This document shows positions 52,809 to 61,714 of a stretch of 64,000 bases of DNA, piece after piece (position 1 is the stretch's first letter; each line of letters starts with the position of its first letter). The DNA is from Rhodoferax sp. (GTDB lineage: Bacteria; Pseudomonadota; Gammaproteobacteria; Burkholderiales; Burkholderiaceae_C): contig NZ_JAQTWL010000008.1 of assembly GCF_028689295.1 (NCBI RefSeq), positions 62,001 through 126,000 on the forward strand, read 5' to 3'. A program made the translations under genes and the position numbers. The notes under the pieces were generated by a model. The model searched no databases. It was given only the letters and a program-made list of their open reading frames with translations, and was not told where the DNA came from.

Positions 52809-55535
52809 ATGATCCTCTCCCTGATCAATAACATCGCCTTCCTGGTCGCCCTGGTGGCTGCGGGGCAGATCGTGATTTCGCGTCTTTACAGGAATCCGCT
52901 GAGTCGGCATGTGCTGCTCGGGCTGCTGTTTGGCGGCGCAGCCTTGCTGGGCATGGCGAATCCCTTGAACTTTTCACCCGGTGTGCTTTTTGACGGCCGT
53001 ACGATTGTGCTGTCGGTGGTCGGCGTGGTGGGTGGCGGAGTGGCCGCGCTGATTGCAGCTGTCATGGCGGCCCTGTATCGCTACCAGTTGGGCGGCGGCG
53101 GTGCGACGGTTGGCGTCATGGTCGCACTACTGTCGGCTTTGCTGGGAGTACTGGCACGGCAATGGTGGCTGCGCCGCGGCATCTCTCCGCAACCGATTCA
53201 CTATCTGGCGCTTGGCGTATTGGTTCAACTGGTGCAGTTGACACTATTTACGCAAATTCCTGATCGGGCCGGCTATGCCTTTATTGAACAGGCTTGGTGG
53301 GTGATCCTGCTGCTCTACCCACTCGCCACCATGTTGCTGTGCCTGATTTTTCGCAATCACGAACAGCAGCTGATTGACCAGCAGGCTTTGTCCTCGGCGC
53401 AACATGCGGTGACTGCCGCGGAAGCCGCCAGCAGGGAGCGCTTTCACGCCTACTTCGACCATTCCATCGTCGGCCTCGCCATCACCAGCCCGGAAAAAGG
53501 CTGGGTCGAGGTCAATGATGCACTTTGCGCGACGCTGGGGTACAAACGAGATGAACTAACCCGCATGACCTGGACTCAGTTGACCTACCTCGAAGATTTG
53601 GCTCCCGACCTGGCTCAGTTCAACCGCATGTTGTCCGGTGAAATCAACAGCTATACCTTGGACAAGCGCTTCATTCACAAGGATGGCCATTTGGTGGATA
53701 CGCGCTTGGCGGTAAGCATAGTGCGCGAGCCGGACGGCAGCGTCGATTACGTCGTTGCGATGGTGGATGACATTAGTGAACGTACAAAGTCGCAGCTTGC
53801 CAGCGAGGCGGTGCGCAATCAGTTGCAAGCCACGCTGGATGCCTTGCCAGATCTGCTGTTTGAAGCGGACTTTCAAGGGCGCATCGTCACCTACCACAGC
53901 CATCGCAGCGACCTGCTCGCTGCACCTCCCGAAGTGTTTATCGGCAGGCGGTTTTCTGATTTGCTGCCACCAGATGCCGCTGGCGCCTGTCAGCACGCCA
54001 TCGACGAGGCCGCGCAAAACGGTTTTTCCAATGGGGTGACTTACCGGCTCGCCTTGCCAAACGGTGAACACTGGTTTGAACTCTCCGTGGCACCTCTGCA
54101 TGCGGATGCCAAGCCCGACCAGCACTTTATCATGATCTGCCGCGACATCACCGAGCGCAAGGCGCATGAAAGGCAGTTGGAGCGTATCGCCCACTTTGAT
54201 GTGCTGACCCACCTGCCCAACCGCGTTCTGCTCGCTGACCGCATGCAGCAGGCGATGCTGCAGGCGCAGCGCCGCAAGAAACAACTGGCGGTGGCCTACC
54301 TCGACCTCGATGGCTTCAAGGCCATCAACGACCACCACGGCCATGAGACCGGCGACCAGGTGCTCATCGCCCTGGCCAATCGCATGAAAGAGGTGCTGCG
54401 CGAGAGCGACACCATAGCCCGCATAGGCGGCGACGAGTTTGTGGCGGTGCTCACCGACCTGGACAACAGCTCGGCCAGCGTGCCGCTGCTTGACCGGCTG
54501 CTGGCGGCTGCCGCGCTGCCGGTGCCGGTGGGCGAGCTGAGCTTGCAGATTTCAGCCAGCCTGGGCGTCACCTTCTACCCGCAGGCGCATGACATCGAGG
54601 CCGACCAGCTCCTGCGCCAGGCCGACCAGGTCATGTACCAGGCCAAAGTGGCGGGCAAGAACCGCTACTGCGTGTTTGACGCCGCGCAGGACAGCAGCCT
54701 GCGCGACCACCACGAAAGCCTGGAGCGCATGCGCCTGGCAATGGAGCACGGCGAGTTCGTGCTGCACTACCAGCCCAAGGTCAATATGCGCAGTGGCAAG
54801 GTGATAGGTGCCGAGGCCCTGATCCGCTGGCAGCACCCGGAAAAAGGTTTGTTGATGCCGGCGGCCTTCCTGCCGGTGATCGAAGACCATCCGCTGGCCG
54901 TTGACTTGGGCGAATGGGTGCTTGACACCGCCATGCATCAAATGGAGGTGTGGTGCGCCTCCGGTCTGGACCTGCCCGTCAGTGTCAACATCGGCGCGCG
55001 CCAATTGCAGCAAAGTGACTTTGTGGCGCGCCTGCAGGCCATCCTGGCAAAACACCCGCAAGTGCATCCGGGCTGCATTGAACTGGAGGTGCTGGAGACC
55101 AGTGCCCTGAATGACATGGTGCAGGTGTCGCAGGTGATTGATGACTGCGCCAGGATCGGCGTGAAGTTTGCGCTGGATGACTTTGGCACCGGCTACTCCT
55201 CGCTCACCTACCTCAAGCGCCTGCGCGTAGCGCTGCTCAAGATCGACCAGAGCTTTGTGCGCGACCTGCTTAACGACCCCGATGACCTGGCCATTTTGCA
55301 AGGCATCATCGGTCTGGCTGCCGCCTTCAAATGCGAAGTGATTGCTGAAGGCGTAGAGACCGTGGCGCACGGCACCGCGCTGCTGCAACTGGGCTGCGAA
55401 CTGGCGCAAGGCTACGGCATTGCCCGGCCCATGCCGCCAGATCAGTTGCCAGCCTGGGCAGCCACCTGGCAGCCCGATGCGGCGTGGCGTGCAACCACGA
55501 ACGCCGCTGTGGTCTTGCGGCCCACAGACGAGTAG
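52809..55535 (+). CDS. 5TMR-LYT/PAS/GGDEF/EAL cyclic-di-GMP protein
   Basis: 908 residues. The N-terminal 5TMR-LYT membrane sensor (NPLNFSPGVLFDGRTIVLSVVG) is followed by two PAS domains (SIVGLAITSPEKGWVEVND; LPDLLFEADFQGRIVTYHS), GGDEF with an intact RIGGDEFVAVLTD, and EAL with GAEALIRWQHPEKG, LDDFGTGYSSLTYL and KIDQSFVRDL. Both output motifs look catalytically competent, so it may make and degrade cyclic-di-GMP. It stands alone on its strand; neighbours do not hint at the target. Confidence 0.93.
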   Translation: MILSLINNIAFLVALVAAGQIVISRLYRNPLSRHVLLGLLFGGAALLGMANPLNFSPGVLFDGRTIVLSVVGVVGGGVAALIAAVMAALYRYQLGGGGATVGVMVALLSALLGVLARQWWLRRGISPQPIHYLALGVLVQLVQLTLFTQIPDRAGYAFIEQAWWVILLLYPLATMLLCLIFRNHEQQLIDQQALSSAQHAVTAAEAASRERFHAYFDHSIVGLAITSPEKGWVEVNDALCATLGYKRDELTRMTWTQLTYLEDLAPDLAQFNRMLSGEINSYTLDKRFIHKDGHLVDTRLAVSIVREPDGSVDYVVAMVDDISERTKSQLASEAVRNQLQATLDALPDLLFEADFQGRIVTYHSHRSDLLAAPPEVFIGRRFSDLLPPDAAGACQHAIDEAAQNGFSNGVTYRLALPNGEHWFELSVAPLHADAKPDQHFIMICRDITERKAHERQLERIAHFDVLTHLPNRVLLADRMQQAMLQAQRRKKQLAVAYLDLDGFKAINDHHGHETGDQVLIALANRMKEVLRESDTIARIGGDEFVAVLTDLDNSSASVPLLDRLLAAAALPVPVGELSLQISASLGVTFYPQAHDIEADQLLRQADQVMYQAKVAGKNRYCVFDAAQDSSLRDHHESLERMRLAMEHGEFVLHYQPKVNMRSGKVIGAEALIRWQHPEKGLLMPAAFLPVIEDHPLAVDLGEWVLDTAMHQMEVWCASGLDLPVSVNIGARQLQQSDFVARLQAILAKHPQVHPGCIELEVLETSALNDMVQVSQVIDDCARIGVKFALDDFGTGYSSLTYLKRLRVALLKIDQSFVRDLLNDPDDLAILQGIIGLAAAFKCEVIAEGVETVAHGTALLQLGCELAQGYGIARPMPPDQLPAWAATWQPDAAWRATTNAAVVLRPTDE

Positions 55536-55668
55536 GCTACCGCAAAGCTGGCGTTCGCCAAGGTCGGCTAACGCTGCACACCCGAAGTAGTTTTCCGCTG
55601 TCAGTCCACCACGCACTTTGAGCACCAGCTTCTTCAACCATCGTTGGTTGATCCCCTATTTAGCAACA

Positions 55669-56619
55669 TCACCCCAGCAAGGCCGCCAGCGACATCACCA
55701 GCGTGATGGTGGCCAGGCCCAGTACCGTCGATACCGCCATGCTGGCAGTCACCAGGTCTTGCGCTACCTCGTAGCGCTGGGCAAACAAAAACACATTGGC
55801 GCCCGTTGGCAGCGACGCGGTGACGATCATCACCGTCAAGGGCAGGCCCGCCATGCCCAGCCCCAAACCGAGCACTGCGACCAGGCTGGGCAAGGCCAGG
55901 TTTTTCAGCAGGCTGATGCCCAGCGCGTTCTTCAGATGCGGCCCCACCTGCACCTGCGTCAGCGTCACCCCCACCAGCAGCAAAGCCACCGGACCAAAGG
56001 CACTGCCCAGCAGATGCAAGGGCTTGTCAACCACTTCGGGCAACACCAGCCCGGTTTGCGCAAACAGCAGGCCGACGATGATGGGCAGGGGCACCGGGTG
56101 GATGATGCCGCTTTTCACGGCCGCCAGCACGGTCATTGCCATGTGCCTTTGGCCGCCCGGCCCGCTAACGCGTTCCTCGCGAGCGGCCACCATTTCCAGC
56201 ACCACGGTGGCCAGCGTCAACAGCACCAGTGCATGCACGGAAATAAGGGTAAACAACGTGACCAGGCCGATTTGCCCGTAGGCCAGGCCAACCAGCGGAA
56301 TGCCGATCATCACCGTGTTGCTGAAGGTGGCGGCCAGCGCCAGCACGGCGGCGCGTCGATTGGCGCCTTGCCAAAACAGCATGGCAGCAAACAGCAGCAG
56401 CGCCGCCACAAAGTACATGACCACCGGCTTGAAGTTGAGCTGTTCGACATGCACCGTGCTCATGGTGCGAAACAGCAGCGCTGGTGTCAGCACCATGAAC
56501 ACCAGGTTGGACAAATCCTTGATGGCCTCGGCCCTGATCCAGCCGGCGCGACCCGCAACAAACCCAACAAAAATCAATAGAACAACAGGCAGCAGCGCCG
56601 AAAAAACAGGGTTATTCAC
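55669..56619 (-). CDS. AEC family transporter
   Basis: 316-residue auxin-efflux-carrier-type permease with about ten hydrophobic segments: VFSALLPVVLLIFVGFVAGRAGW, FSNTVMIGIPLVGLAYGQ and LPTGANVFLFAQRY are typical. The start is a GTG at 56619 preceded by AAGGGA. In proteobacteria these carry malonate or other organic acids, and the substrate is unknown here. A DUF3149 gene lies just upstream. Confidence 0.9.
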   Translation of the reverse strand: MNNPVFSALLPVVLLIFVGFVAGRAGWIRAEAIKDLSNLVFMVLTPALLFRTMSTVHVEQLNFKPVVMYFVAALLLFAAMLFWQGANRRAAVLALAATFSNTVMIGIPLVGLAYGQIGLVTLFTLISVHALVLLTLATVVLEMVAAREERVSGPGGQRHMAMTVLAAVKSGIIHPVPLPIIVGLLFAQTGLVLPEVVDKPLHLLGSAFGPVALLLVGVTLTQVQVGPHLKNALGISLLKNLALPSLVAVLGLGLGMAGLPLTVMIVTASLPTGANVFLFAQRYEVAQDLVTASMAVSTVLGLATITLVMSLAALLG

Positions 56620-56628
56620 TTTCCCTTG

Positions 56629-56772
56629 TTATTTGCCGGCGCTTTTGGCGCTCTCGTTCATTTTCGATTTGAGCACCACGTAGGCTCCGATCGACACCAC
56701 GATGATGGCGCCAATGACCACCACGCTCATCAGGCCGTAGTCAGTGGAAAAAAGGTCTTGGAGTGCTTTCAT
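56629..56772 (-). CDS. DUF3149 small membrane protein (47 aa)
   Basis: MKALQDLFSTDYGLMSVVVI, a second hydrophobic stretch, then a short basic tail ending SAKSAGK. This is the DUF3149 pattern (xLFxTDYGLMS). One transmembrane helix. It ends 9 bases before the AEC transporter start on the same strand, so they are probably co-transcribed. Confidence 0.8.
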   Translation of the reverse strand: MKALQDLFSTDYGLMSVVVIGAIIVVSIGAYVVLKSKMNESAKSAGK

Positions 56773-56908
56773 GGTCTTGGTCCTTAAAAAAGCCGATCAT
56801 AAATTTGAAAATCATGCCTGGCTGAACTATGCAACATTGCCAGGTCGTTAAATCTGACATATATCAATCCGCCGGAATATTAAAGCACGCCAAGTGGATG
56901 GCCGAAAC

Positions 56909-57451
56909 TTATGACACAGCCTCGTCGCGGCTTGTGCTGGACGTGGCTGCCGTCGCGCAGTCGGCACACACGCCGCGCACCGCCAGGTCCAGGCTCATTC
57001 CCTGATAACCCAGCGCCTTGAGGGCTTGCAAGGCATTTTGCGCGGCCACCTCCAGGTCGAGCGCATTGCCTTGCAGCGCGCCCTGCAAGGGTTGATCACG
57101 GTGGCAGCTTTGACACTCGAAATGCGGCAAGGCATGCACGCTGGCAGGCATAGCCTGGTAGTGGCGCACCCGACTGGCATCGACCCGGCACAGCAGCAAG
57201 CCCACTTGGGTCAGCCGGTCGATCAGGCGGTAGAGCGTGACGCGGTCGAGCGTGGCCGCGCCCTCGCCCTGCTCGCCCGGTATGCCGTCAGACTGCAAGG
57301 CTGTTTGCAATTGGGCGTGGGTGTAGCTGGTGTCCGGGTGCGCCAACAGCCAGCCCAGCACGCGCCTGGCCGCGCCGGTGCGGCGCAGGCCGTGGGCGGA
57401 CAGCAAGGCGTCGATCGGATCAGTCGGATTTGACAATGGGGTGCGGGACAT
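56909..57451 (-). CDS. zur: Fur-family zinc-responsive repressor Zur
   Basis: 180 residues from ATG 57451. Fur-type winged helix (LRRTGAARRVLGWLLAHPDTSYTHAQL) and dimer/zinc sites: HFECQSCHRDQ with CxxC and GVCADC near the end. It is divergent from a zinc ABC transporter with a long palindrome between, which identifies it as Zur rather than Fur. With zinc bound it should shut off the transporter genes and perhaps itself. Confidence 0.9.
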   Translation of the reverse strand: MSRTPLSNPTDPIDALLSAHGLRRTGAARRVLGWLLAHPDTSYTHAQLQTALQSDGIPGEQGEGAATLDRVTLYRLIDRLTQVGLLLCRVDASRVRHYQAMPASVHALPHFECQSCHRDQPLQGALQGNALDLEVAAQNALQALKALGYQGMSLDLAVRGVCADCATAATSSTSRDEAVS

Positions 57452-57489
57452 GGTTTGGGTAGGCTGATTTTTCAATAGCAAGACTTTAA

Positions 57490-57530
57490 TGCAATTGAGT
57501 TGCGATATACTAAGACGCAATTCAATTGCA
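57490..57530. promoter_or_regulatory. Zur operator between zur and the zinc transporter operon
   Basis: TGCAATTGAGTTGCG (57490-57504) and CGCAATTCAATTGCA (57516-57530) form an inverted repeat with 14 of 15 bases matching around an 11-base AT-rich centre. It lies 38 bases from both divergent starts and can hold two Zur dimers. Confidence 0.75.
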
Positions 57531-57567
57531 TTATCGCTGCAAACATTCTAATTCCGTATCACCAGAC

Positions 57568-57777
57568 ATGACGCCTCAATCCCCCGCCGCACCACATGAT
57601 CACGGCCCTGCGCATCACCACGCCGTGCACATCAGCGCGCAGCTCATTGCACCTGCCAGCACGACCCGCAGCGTGCTGGCCTGGCCCGCCTGGTTGCGCG
57701 TGCTGGCGGTGTTACCCGTGGTGCTGGCGCTCTGGCTGGCCGTGTGGTGGGCCAATGCGGGAGTGGTAGCGTGGTAA
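57568..57777 (+). CDS. His-rich small membrane protein of the zinc operon (69 aa)
   Basis: 69 residues from ATG 57568. A His-rich N-terminus (HDHGPAHHHAVH) is followed by one transmembrane helix (WLRVLAVLPVVLALWLAVWW). First gene behind the Zur operator and overlapping the ATPase gene start by 7 bases. It may bind zinc near the permease. No function is established. Confidence 0.7.
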   Translation: MTPQSPAAPHDHGPAHHHAVHISAQLIAPASTTRSVLAWPAWLRVLAVLPVVLALWLAVWWANAGVVAW

Positions 57778-58508
57778 GCATCGACAACCTGACGGTGAGC
57801 TACCGCCAGCACCCGGCCCTGCACCATATCAGCGGCCAGTTTGCCAATGGCTCGCTGAGCGCCGTGATCGGCCCCAACGGCTCGGGCAAAAGCACGCTGC
57901 TGAAAAGCATCATGGGGTTGGTCAAGGCATCTGGCGGGCGCGTTCAGGTGAGCGCACCACACGCGCGCATTGCCTACCTGCCTCAAATGACAGAAATCGA
58001 CCGCAGCTTTCCGATGCCGGTGCGCGACTGCGTGTTGCTGGGTTGCTGGAGCGCCTTGGGTGCCTGGGGTGGCGTCAGTGCCGACCTGCTGGCGCGCGCC
58101 GATGCGGCCATTCAGACCGTGGGGCTGCAAGGCTTTGAGCAGCGCACGGTGGGGTCGCTGTCCAGCGGCCAGTTTCAGCGCGCGCTTTTTGCCCGCCTGC
58201 TGATGCAGGATGCCGAGTTGATCCTGCTCGACGAGCCCTTCAACGCCATGGACTCGCGCACCACCGCCGCCCTGCTGACCTTGATCAAACAGTGGCACGC
58301 GCAGGGACGCACCGTGATCGCCGTGCTGCATGACGACGCGCAAGTGCACGCGCACTTCGAGCAAACCGTGCTGCTGGCACGCGAACTGGTGGCCTGGGGC
58401 GACACCGCGCAGGTGCTCACCGAACCCAATTTGCAGCGCGCCCGCGCCCTGGCCGAAGCCTGGGACGACAACGCCGACATCTGCCACACCGACGAGGTTA
58501 GCGCATGA
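57771..58508 (+). CDS. znuC: Zinc ABC transporter ATPase
   Basis: 245 residues from the GTG at 57771 (MVSIDNLTVSYRQ). Walker A GPNGSGKST, signature SLSSGQFQRALFARLL and Walker B LILLDEPFNAMD. Metal-transporter type (YLPQMTEIDRSFPMPVRDCVLLG). It overlaps the permease gene as ATGA. Zinc is assigned from the Zur operator and the binding protein downstream; manganese is less likely. Confidence 0.9.
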   Translation: MVSIDNLTVSYRQHPALHHISGQFANGSLSAVIGPNGSGKSTLLKSIMGLVKASGGRVQVSAPHARIAYLPQMTEIDRSFPMPVRDCVLLGCWSALGAWGGVSADLLARADAAIQTVGLQGFEQRTVGSLSSGQFQRALFARLLMQDAELILLDEPFNAMDSRTTAALLTLIKQWHAQGRTVIAVLHDDAQVHAHFEQTVLLARELVAWGDTAQVLTEPNLQRARALAEAWDDNADICHTDEVSA

Positions 58509-59392
58509 TGACGCTATGGGATTGGCTGATTGGTCCGTTTGCCGAATTTGCCTTCATGCGCCGGGCGCTGGTGGCCACGCTGGCGCTCGCCGTGAGTGCG
58601 GCACCGCTCGGCGTATTTCTGACGCTGCGGCGCATGAGTTTACTGGGCGACGCGATGAGCCATGCCGTGTTGCCAGGTGTCGCCGTGGGTTTCATGCTGT
58701 TTGGCTTGTCGCTGCCAGCCATGGCCCTCGGCGGCGTGGCGGCGGGCCTGCTGGTGGCGGCAATTGCCGGCGTGGTGAGCCGGGCCACGGCGCTCAAGGA
58801 AGATGCCAGCCTGGCAGCGATGTACCTGGTGGCGCTGGCGCTGGGCGTGACGCTGATCTCGCGCCAAGGCAGCCAGCTCGACCTGCTGCATATTTTGTTT
58901 GGCAGCGCGTTGGGCGTGGATGCAGCAGGATTATTGCTGGTGACCGGCGTGGCCAGCCTCAGCCTGATCGCCCTGGCCGCGCTTTACCGCGGGCTGGTGC
59001 TGGAAAGCTTCGACCCGGTGTTTCTGGCAGCATCTGCCGGACGCGGCTGGGGCCGGCGTGGCTGGATCTGGCAACAAAGCTTTTTGATGCTGGTGGTGGT
59101 CAACCTGGTGGCGGGTTTTCAGACACTGGGGACGCTGATGGCGGTGGGCCTGATGATGCTGCCTGCGGTATCCGCCCGGCTCTGGCATGACACGTTGAGC
59201 GCGCAACTGCTCAACGCCAGCGCACAAGCGGCTGTGGCCGGGGTAGCCGGGCTGCTGCTGTCGTTCCACCTCGACACGCCCAGCGGGCCCACCATCATCG
59301 GCTGCGCCGGGGTGCTGTATGCCGTCTCTTTGCTGGTATCACCTGGCGGCTGGCTGCCCCAGGTGCTCAAGCGCCCGCACCGGGTGGGCTGA
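58505..59392 (+). CDS. znuB: Zinc ABC transporter permease
   Basis: 295-residue ABC-3 family permease with about eight helices. MRRALVATLALAVSAAPLGVFL, RRMSLLGDAMSHAVLPGVAVGF and MLPAVSARLWH are family landmarks. It is coupled to the ATPase gene upstream and followed 18 bases later by the binding protein gene. Confidence 0.92.
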   Translation: MMTLWDWLIGPFAEFAFMRRALVATLALAVSAAPLGVFLTLRRMSLLGDAMSHAVLPGVAVGFMLFGLSLPAMALGGVAAGLLVAAIAGVVSRATALKEDASLAAMYLVALALGVTLISRQGSQLDLLHILFGSALGVDAAGLLLVTGVASLSLIALAALYRGLVLESFDPVFLAASAGRGWGRRGWIWQQSFLMLVVVNLVAGFQTLGTLMAVGLMMLPAVSARLWHDTLSAQLLNASAQAAVAGVAGLLLSFHLDTPSGPTIIGCAGVLYAVSLLVSPGGWLPQVLKRPHRVG

Positions 59393-59410
59393 TTTTTCAC
59401 AAGACGCACC

Positions 59411-60331
59411 ATGAAACGCAACACACTCAAATTTCTGGCACTGACCGCACTGGCTGCCCAGACGCCTTTCTTCGCCCAGGCCACAGCCGCCGAGCCGGTT
59501 CCCGTGGTGGCTTCTTTCAGCATCCTGGGCGATCTGGTGCAGGTGGTGGGCGGCGAGCGCGTCAAGCTCACCACGCTGGCCGGACCGAATGCCGACGCGC
59601 ATGCATTTGCACCCAGCCCGCGCGATGCCAGGGCGGTGCTGAACGCGCGCCTGTTTGTCATCAATGGCCTCAACTTCGAGCCCTGGGCGCAAAAGCTGGC
59701 CAAATCGGCTGGCTACAAGGGCGCAACCGTGGTGGCCGCCACCGGCGTGCCAGCACTCCCGATGCAAGAGGCAAGTGACAGCCACGGCCACCAGGAAGCT
59801 GACCCGCACGCCTGGCAAAACCCGGACAACGTGGTGCTGTATGTGAAAAATATTGCGGCCGGCCTGTCCAAAGTGGACCCTGCCGGCGCCACCACTTACC
59901 AAGCCAACGCGTCAGCTTATGCCGCAGAGCTGAAAAAGTTCGACGCCTGGGCCAAAGCGCAATTCGCCAGCATCCCCGTGGCCAAGCGCAAAGTGATCAC
60001 CTCGCATGATGCGTTTGGCCACTTTGCCGCGCACTACCAGATCAGCTTCCTGGCGCCCGAGGGCATCAACACCGATGCCGAACCGAGTGCACGGCACGTG
60101 GCCGAACTCATTCGCCAGATGAAGCGGGAAAAGATCAAAGCTGTTTTTGTGGAAAACATGAGCAACCCGAAGCTGATGGCGCAACTCAGCCGGGACGCGG
60201 GTGCCACGCTGGGTGGCACGCTCTATTCCGATGCACTGTCCGGCCCCGAAGAACCGGGCTCAAGCTACCTCAAGATGATGCGGCACAACGTGACGCAACT
60301 GCTGGCGGGCATGCGGCTGAACAGCCTCTAA
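59411..60331 (+). CDS. znuA: Zinc-binding periplasmic protein
   Basis: 306 residues, cluster A-I metal-binding protein. Signal peptide (LKFLALTALAAQTPFFAQATAA). Metal ligands: His in NADAHAFAPSP, His in DPHAWQNP, His in ITSHDAFGHFA and the acidic residue in YSDALSGPEE. A short His loop (SHGHQEADPH) lies at the usual ZnuA position. It ends just before a pair of hairpin repeats. Confidence 0.92.
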   Translation: MKRNTLKFLALTALAAQTPFFAQATAAEPVPVVASFSILGDLVQVVGGERVKLTTLAGPNADAHAFAPSPRDARAVLNARLFVINGLNFEPWAQKLAKSAGYKGATVVAATGVPALPMQEASDSHGHQEADPHAWQNPDNVVLYVKNIAAGLSKVDPAGATTYQANASAYAAELKKFDAWAKAQFASIPVAKRKVITSHDAFGHFAAHYQISFLAPEGINTDAEPSARHVAELIRQMKREKIKAVFVENMSNPKLMAQLSRDAGATLGGTLYSDALSGPEEPGSSYLKMMRHNVTQLLAGMRLNSL

Positions 60332-60337
60332 TCAGTT

Positions 60338-60442
60338 GGGGTCAGAGCACGTCGCTGCGCGAGTGGTCTGACCCGCAATATTTCAGGATAGTTAGGGTCA
60401 GGGCACGTCGCTGCGCGAGTGGTCTGACCCGCAATGTTTCAG
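60338..60442. repeat. Tandem REP-like hairpin repeat (two 49-base copies)
   Basis: Copies at 60338-60386 and 60394-60442 differ at only two positions and are spaced by 56 bases. Each holds GGGTCAG...CTGACCC arms enclosing an inner GCGCGAG region, so each folds as a stem. It lies between convergent znuA and the CMD gene, and its second copy covers the CMD stop codon. It probably acts as terminator or 3' stabiliser and has the look of a dispersed genomic repeat. Confidence 0.8.
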
Positions 60443-60786
60443 GCTGAGGCCATCGCGTCCCAAGCCGCCAGCGCCTCGGCCACCAGCATCAGGCCAGGGC
60501 CGCCGCCCATGTAAACGCACACCCCCAGCGCTTCTTCCAGCTCAGTGCGGGTGCAGCCCAGGCGGTGCAAAGCCTTGACATGAAAGGCGATGCAACCGGC
60601 GCAGTGCTGGGTGACGCCAATGGCCAGGGCGATCAGCTCCTTGTGTTTGGCGCTGACCGTACCTTCTGCCATGGCGGCCTTGGCCATTTGGCCAAAGCCC
60701 AGCATGGTTTCGCTTTGCGATTTGCGAAACGGCCCGAGGTTGTCATTGATGTCCTTCATCAGGCCAATGGAATCAAACGTGCTCAT
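60439..60786 (-). CDS. Carboxymuconolactone decarboxylase/AhpD-like protein
   Basis: 115 residues from ATG 60786 (MSTFDSIGLMKDIND). The redox motif HCAGCIAFHVKAL (CxxC plus His) and LGCTRTELEEALGVCVYMGGGPG mark the CMD/AhpD family, so a peroxidase-partner or disulfide role is likelier than ring decarboxylation. It is 22 bases downstream of the secreted unknown gene on the same strand. The 3' end overlaps the REP-like repeat. Confidence 0.87.
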   Translation of the reverse strand: MSTFDSIGLMKDINDNLGPFRKSQSETMLGFGQMAKAAMAEGTVSAKHKELIALAIGVTQHCAGCIAFHVKALHRLGCTRTELEEALGVCVYMGGGPGLMLVAEALAAWDAMASA

Positions 60787-60808
60787 AGCGCTCCTTGTGG
60801 TGAACGGA

Positions 60809-61534
60809 TTATCCGAATTTGGCAAACAGTTTGCTGTACGGTCCCTTCAATTTTCCCGCGGCTTCCTTGGCAGCGGCCATGTCCTGGTTCAGCAAAGCTG
60901 CTTCCAGCGTGCCGACGGATTGGTTCACGGCCTTGAGCAGCTGGTTGAACTCTTCATTTTTCTTGAGCGATGCCGGGGCTTGCACTTCGAGCTGTTTGCC
61001 CAGATAGCTCAACGCACCCGTCTGCGCCGTCAACAGCAACGCGCCTTTGGGCTGCGCCAGCGTTTCGCCGCCATGCACCTGGATCAATTCCATCTGGCTG
61101 TGATAAGCGTTCATGTGGTCGCTGAAGACCACCACGTTGTTGCGCTGACGCATGTCGGCCATAACGTCGCGCACCCGCTCCAGCGTGTTGTGCGCGGTGC
61201 TGAGCTGACCGGCGCCGACTTCTTTCAAGGCCTGGTCATAGACCTTGCCCACTTCTGCCACCGAGCCCGCAAAGGCTGGATCGCGGTCATACGGGGCAGC
61301 CGGTTTGGCGCCGAACTCGGTGGCGAGCTTGCCCCACATCTGCTGCGCCTGCAGCAGGGCATGCTGCGCCTCTTCCTGGGATTTTCCGTTGGTCTTGTAC
61401 AAGGCCATGCGGTAAGGCGCATTGGCCGCCTGCATAAGATCAGTCACCGGATCAGCCGCCTGGGCAAAAGCCCCAAAAGACAGGGAAACGGCCAGGCTGA
61501 CGACTTTCAAAGTGGTGCTGATGTGTGCTGACAT
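60809..61534 (-). CDS. Secreted helical protein of unknown function
   Basis: 241 residues with a Sec signal (VVSLAVSLSFGAFAQAA). The mature part is predicted helical (AKPAAPYDRDPAFAGSVAEV, VRDVMADMRQRNNVVVFSDH) with several His and Met residues and no CXXCH, so it is not a cytochrome although the layout recalls a four-helix bundle. AAGGA precedes the ATG. It shares a promoter region with the divergent TetR gene and is upstream of the CMD gene. I do not recognise a family. Confidence 0.7.
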   Translation of the reverse strand: MSAHISTTLKVVSLAVSLSFGAFAQAADPVTDLMQAANAPYRMALYKTNGKSQEEAQHALLQAQQMWGKLATEFGAKPAAPYDRDPAFAGSVAEVGKVYDQALKEVGAGQLSTAHNTLERVRDVMADMRQRNNVVVFSDHMNAYHSQMELIQVHGGETLAQPKGALLLTAQTGALSYLGKQLEVQAPASLKKNEEFNQLLKAVNQSVGTLEAALLNQDMAAAKEAAGKLKGPYSKLFAKFG

Positions 61535-61576
61535 GATCGAAATCCTTGTGTTGTTGTTGAAGCCCTGAGTGTGTTT

Positions 61577-61590
61577 ACTTCAGGTGAAGT
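61577..61590. promoter_or_regulatory. Inverted repeat near the secreted-protein start
   Basis: ACTTCA-GG-TGAAGT is a perfect palindrome, flanked by TTT and GTAAA, 43 bases from the start of the secreted-protein gene. It could bind the TetR regulator encoded divergently. Confidence 0.4.
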
Positions 61591-61689
61591 GTAAATAAGG
61601 CCCAGCAAAAGTATTGTAAAGATAAGCCAAAAGCGATGGATTACGGCGCTTGCGTCCCCTTGCCAGGATTTGTCAGGCCCTACAATGAT

Positions 61690-61705
61690 GTAATTACTCA
61701 ATTAC
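61690..61705. promoter_or_regulatory. Inverted repeat just before the TetR gene
   Basis: GTAATT-ACTC-AATTAC, perfect 6-base arms, ends 9 bases before the TetR start. It overlaps the leader next to a TACAAT element (61681-61686), so a bound repressor would block initiation. Autoregulation is inferred. Confidence 0.5.
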
Positions 61706-61714
61706 TTCAAGCGC

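Noticed and set aside
54552-55637. 361-codon minus-strand open frame
   Set aside because: Antisense to the EAL domain, which has all catalytic motifs on the plus strand.
55618-56580. 320-codon plus-strand open frame
   Set aside because: Antisense to the AEC transporter; Gln/His-rich without domain signals.
60338-60442. CRISPR array
   Set aside because: Only two copies separated by 7 bases, self-complementary repeats, and no cas genes.
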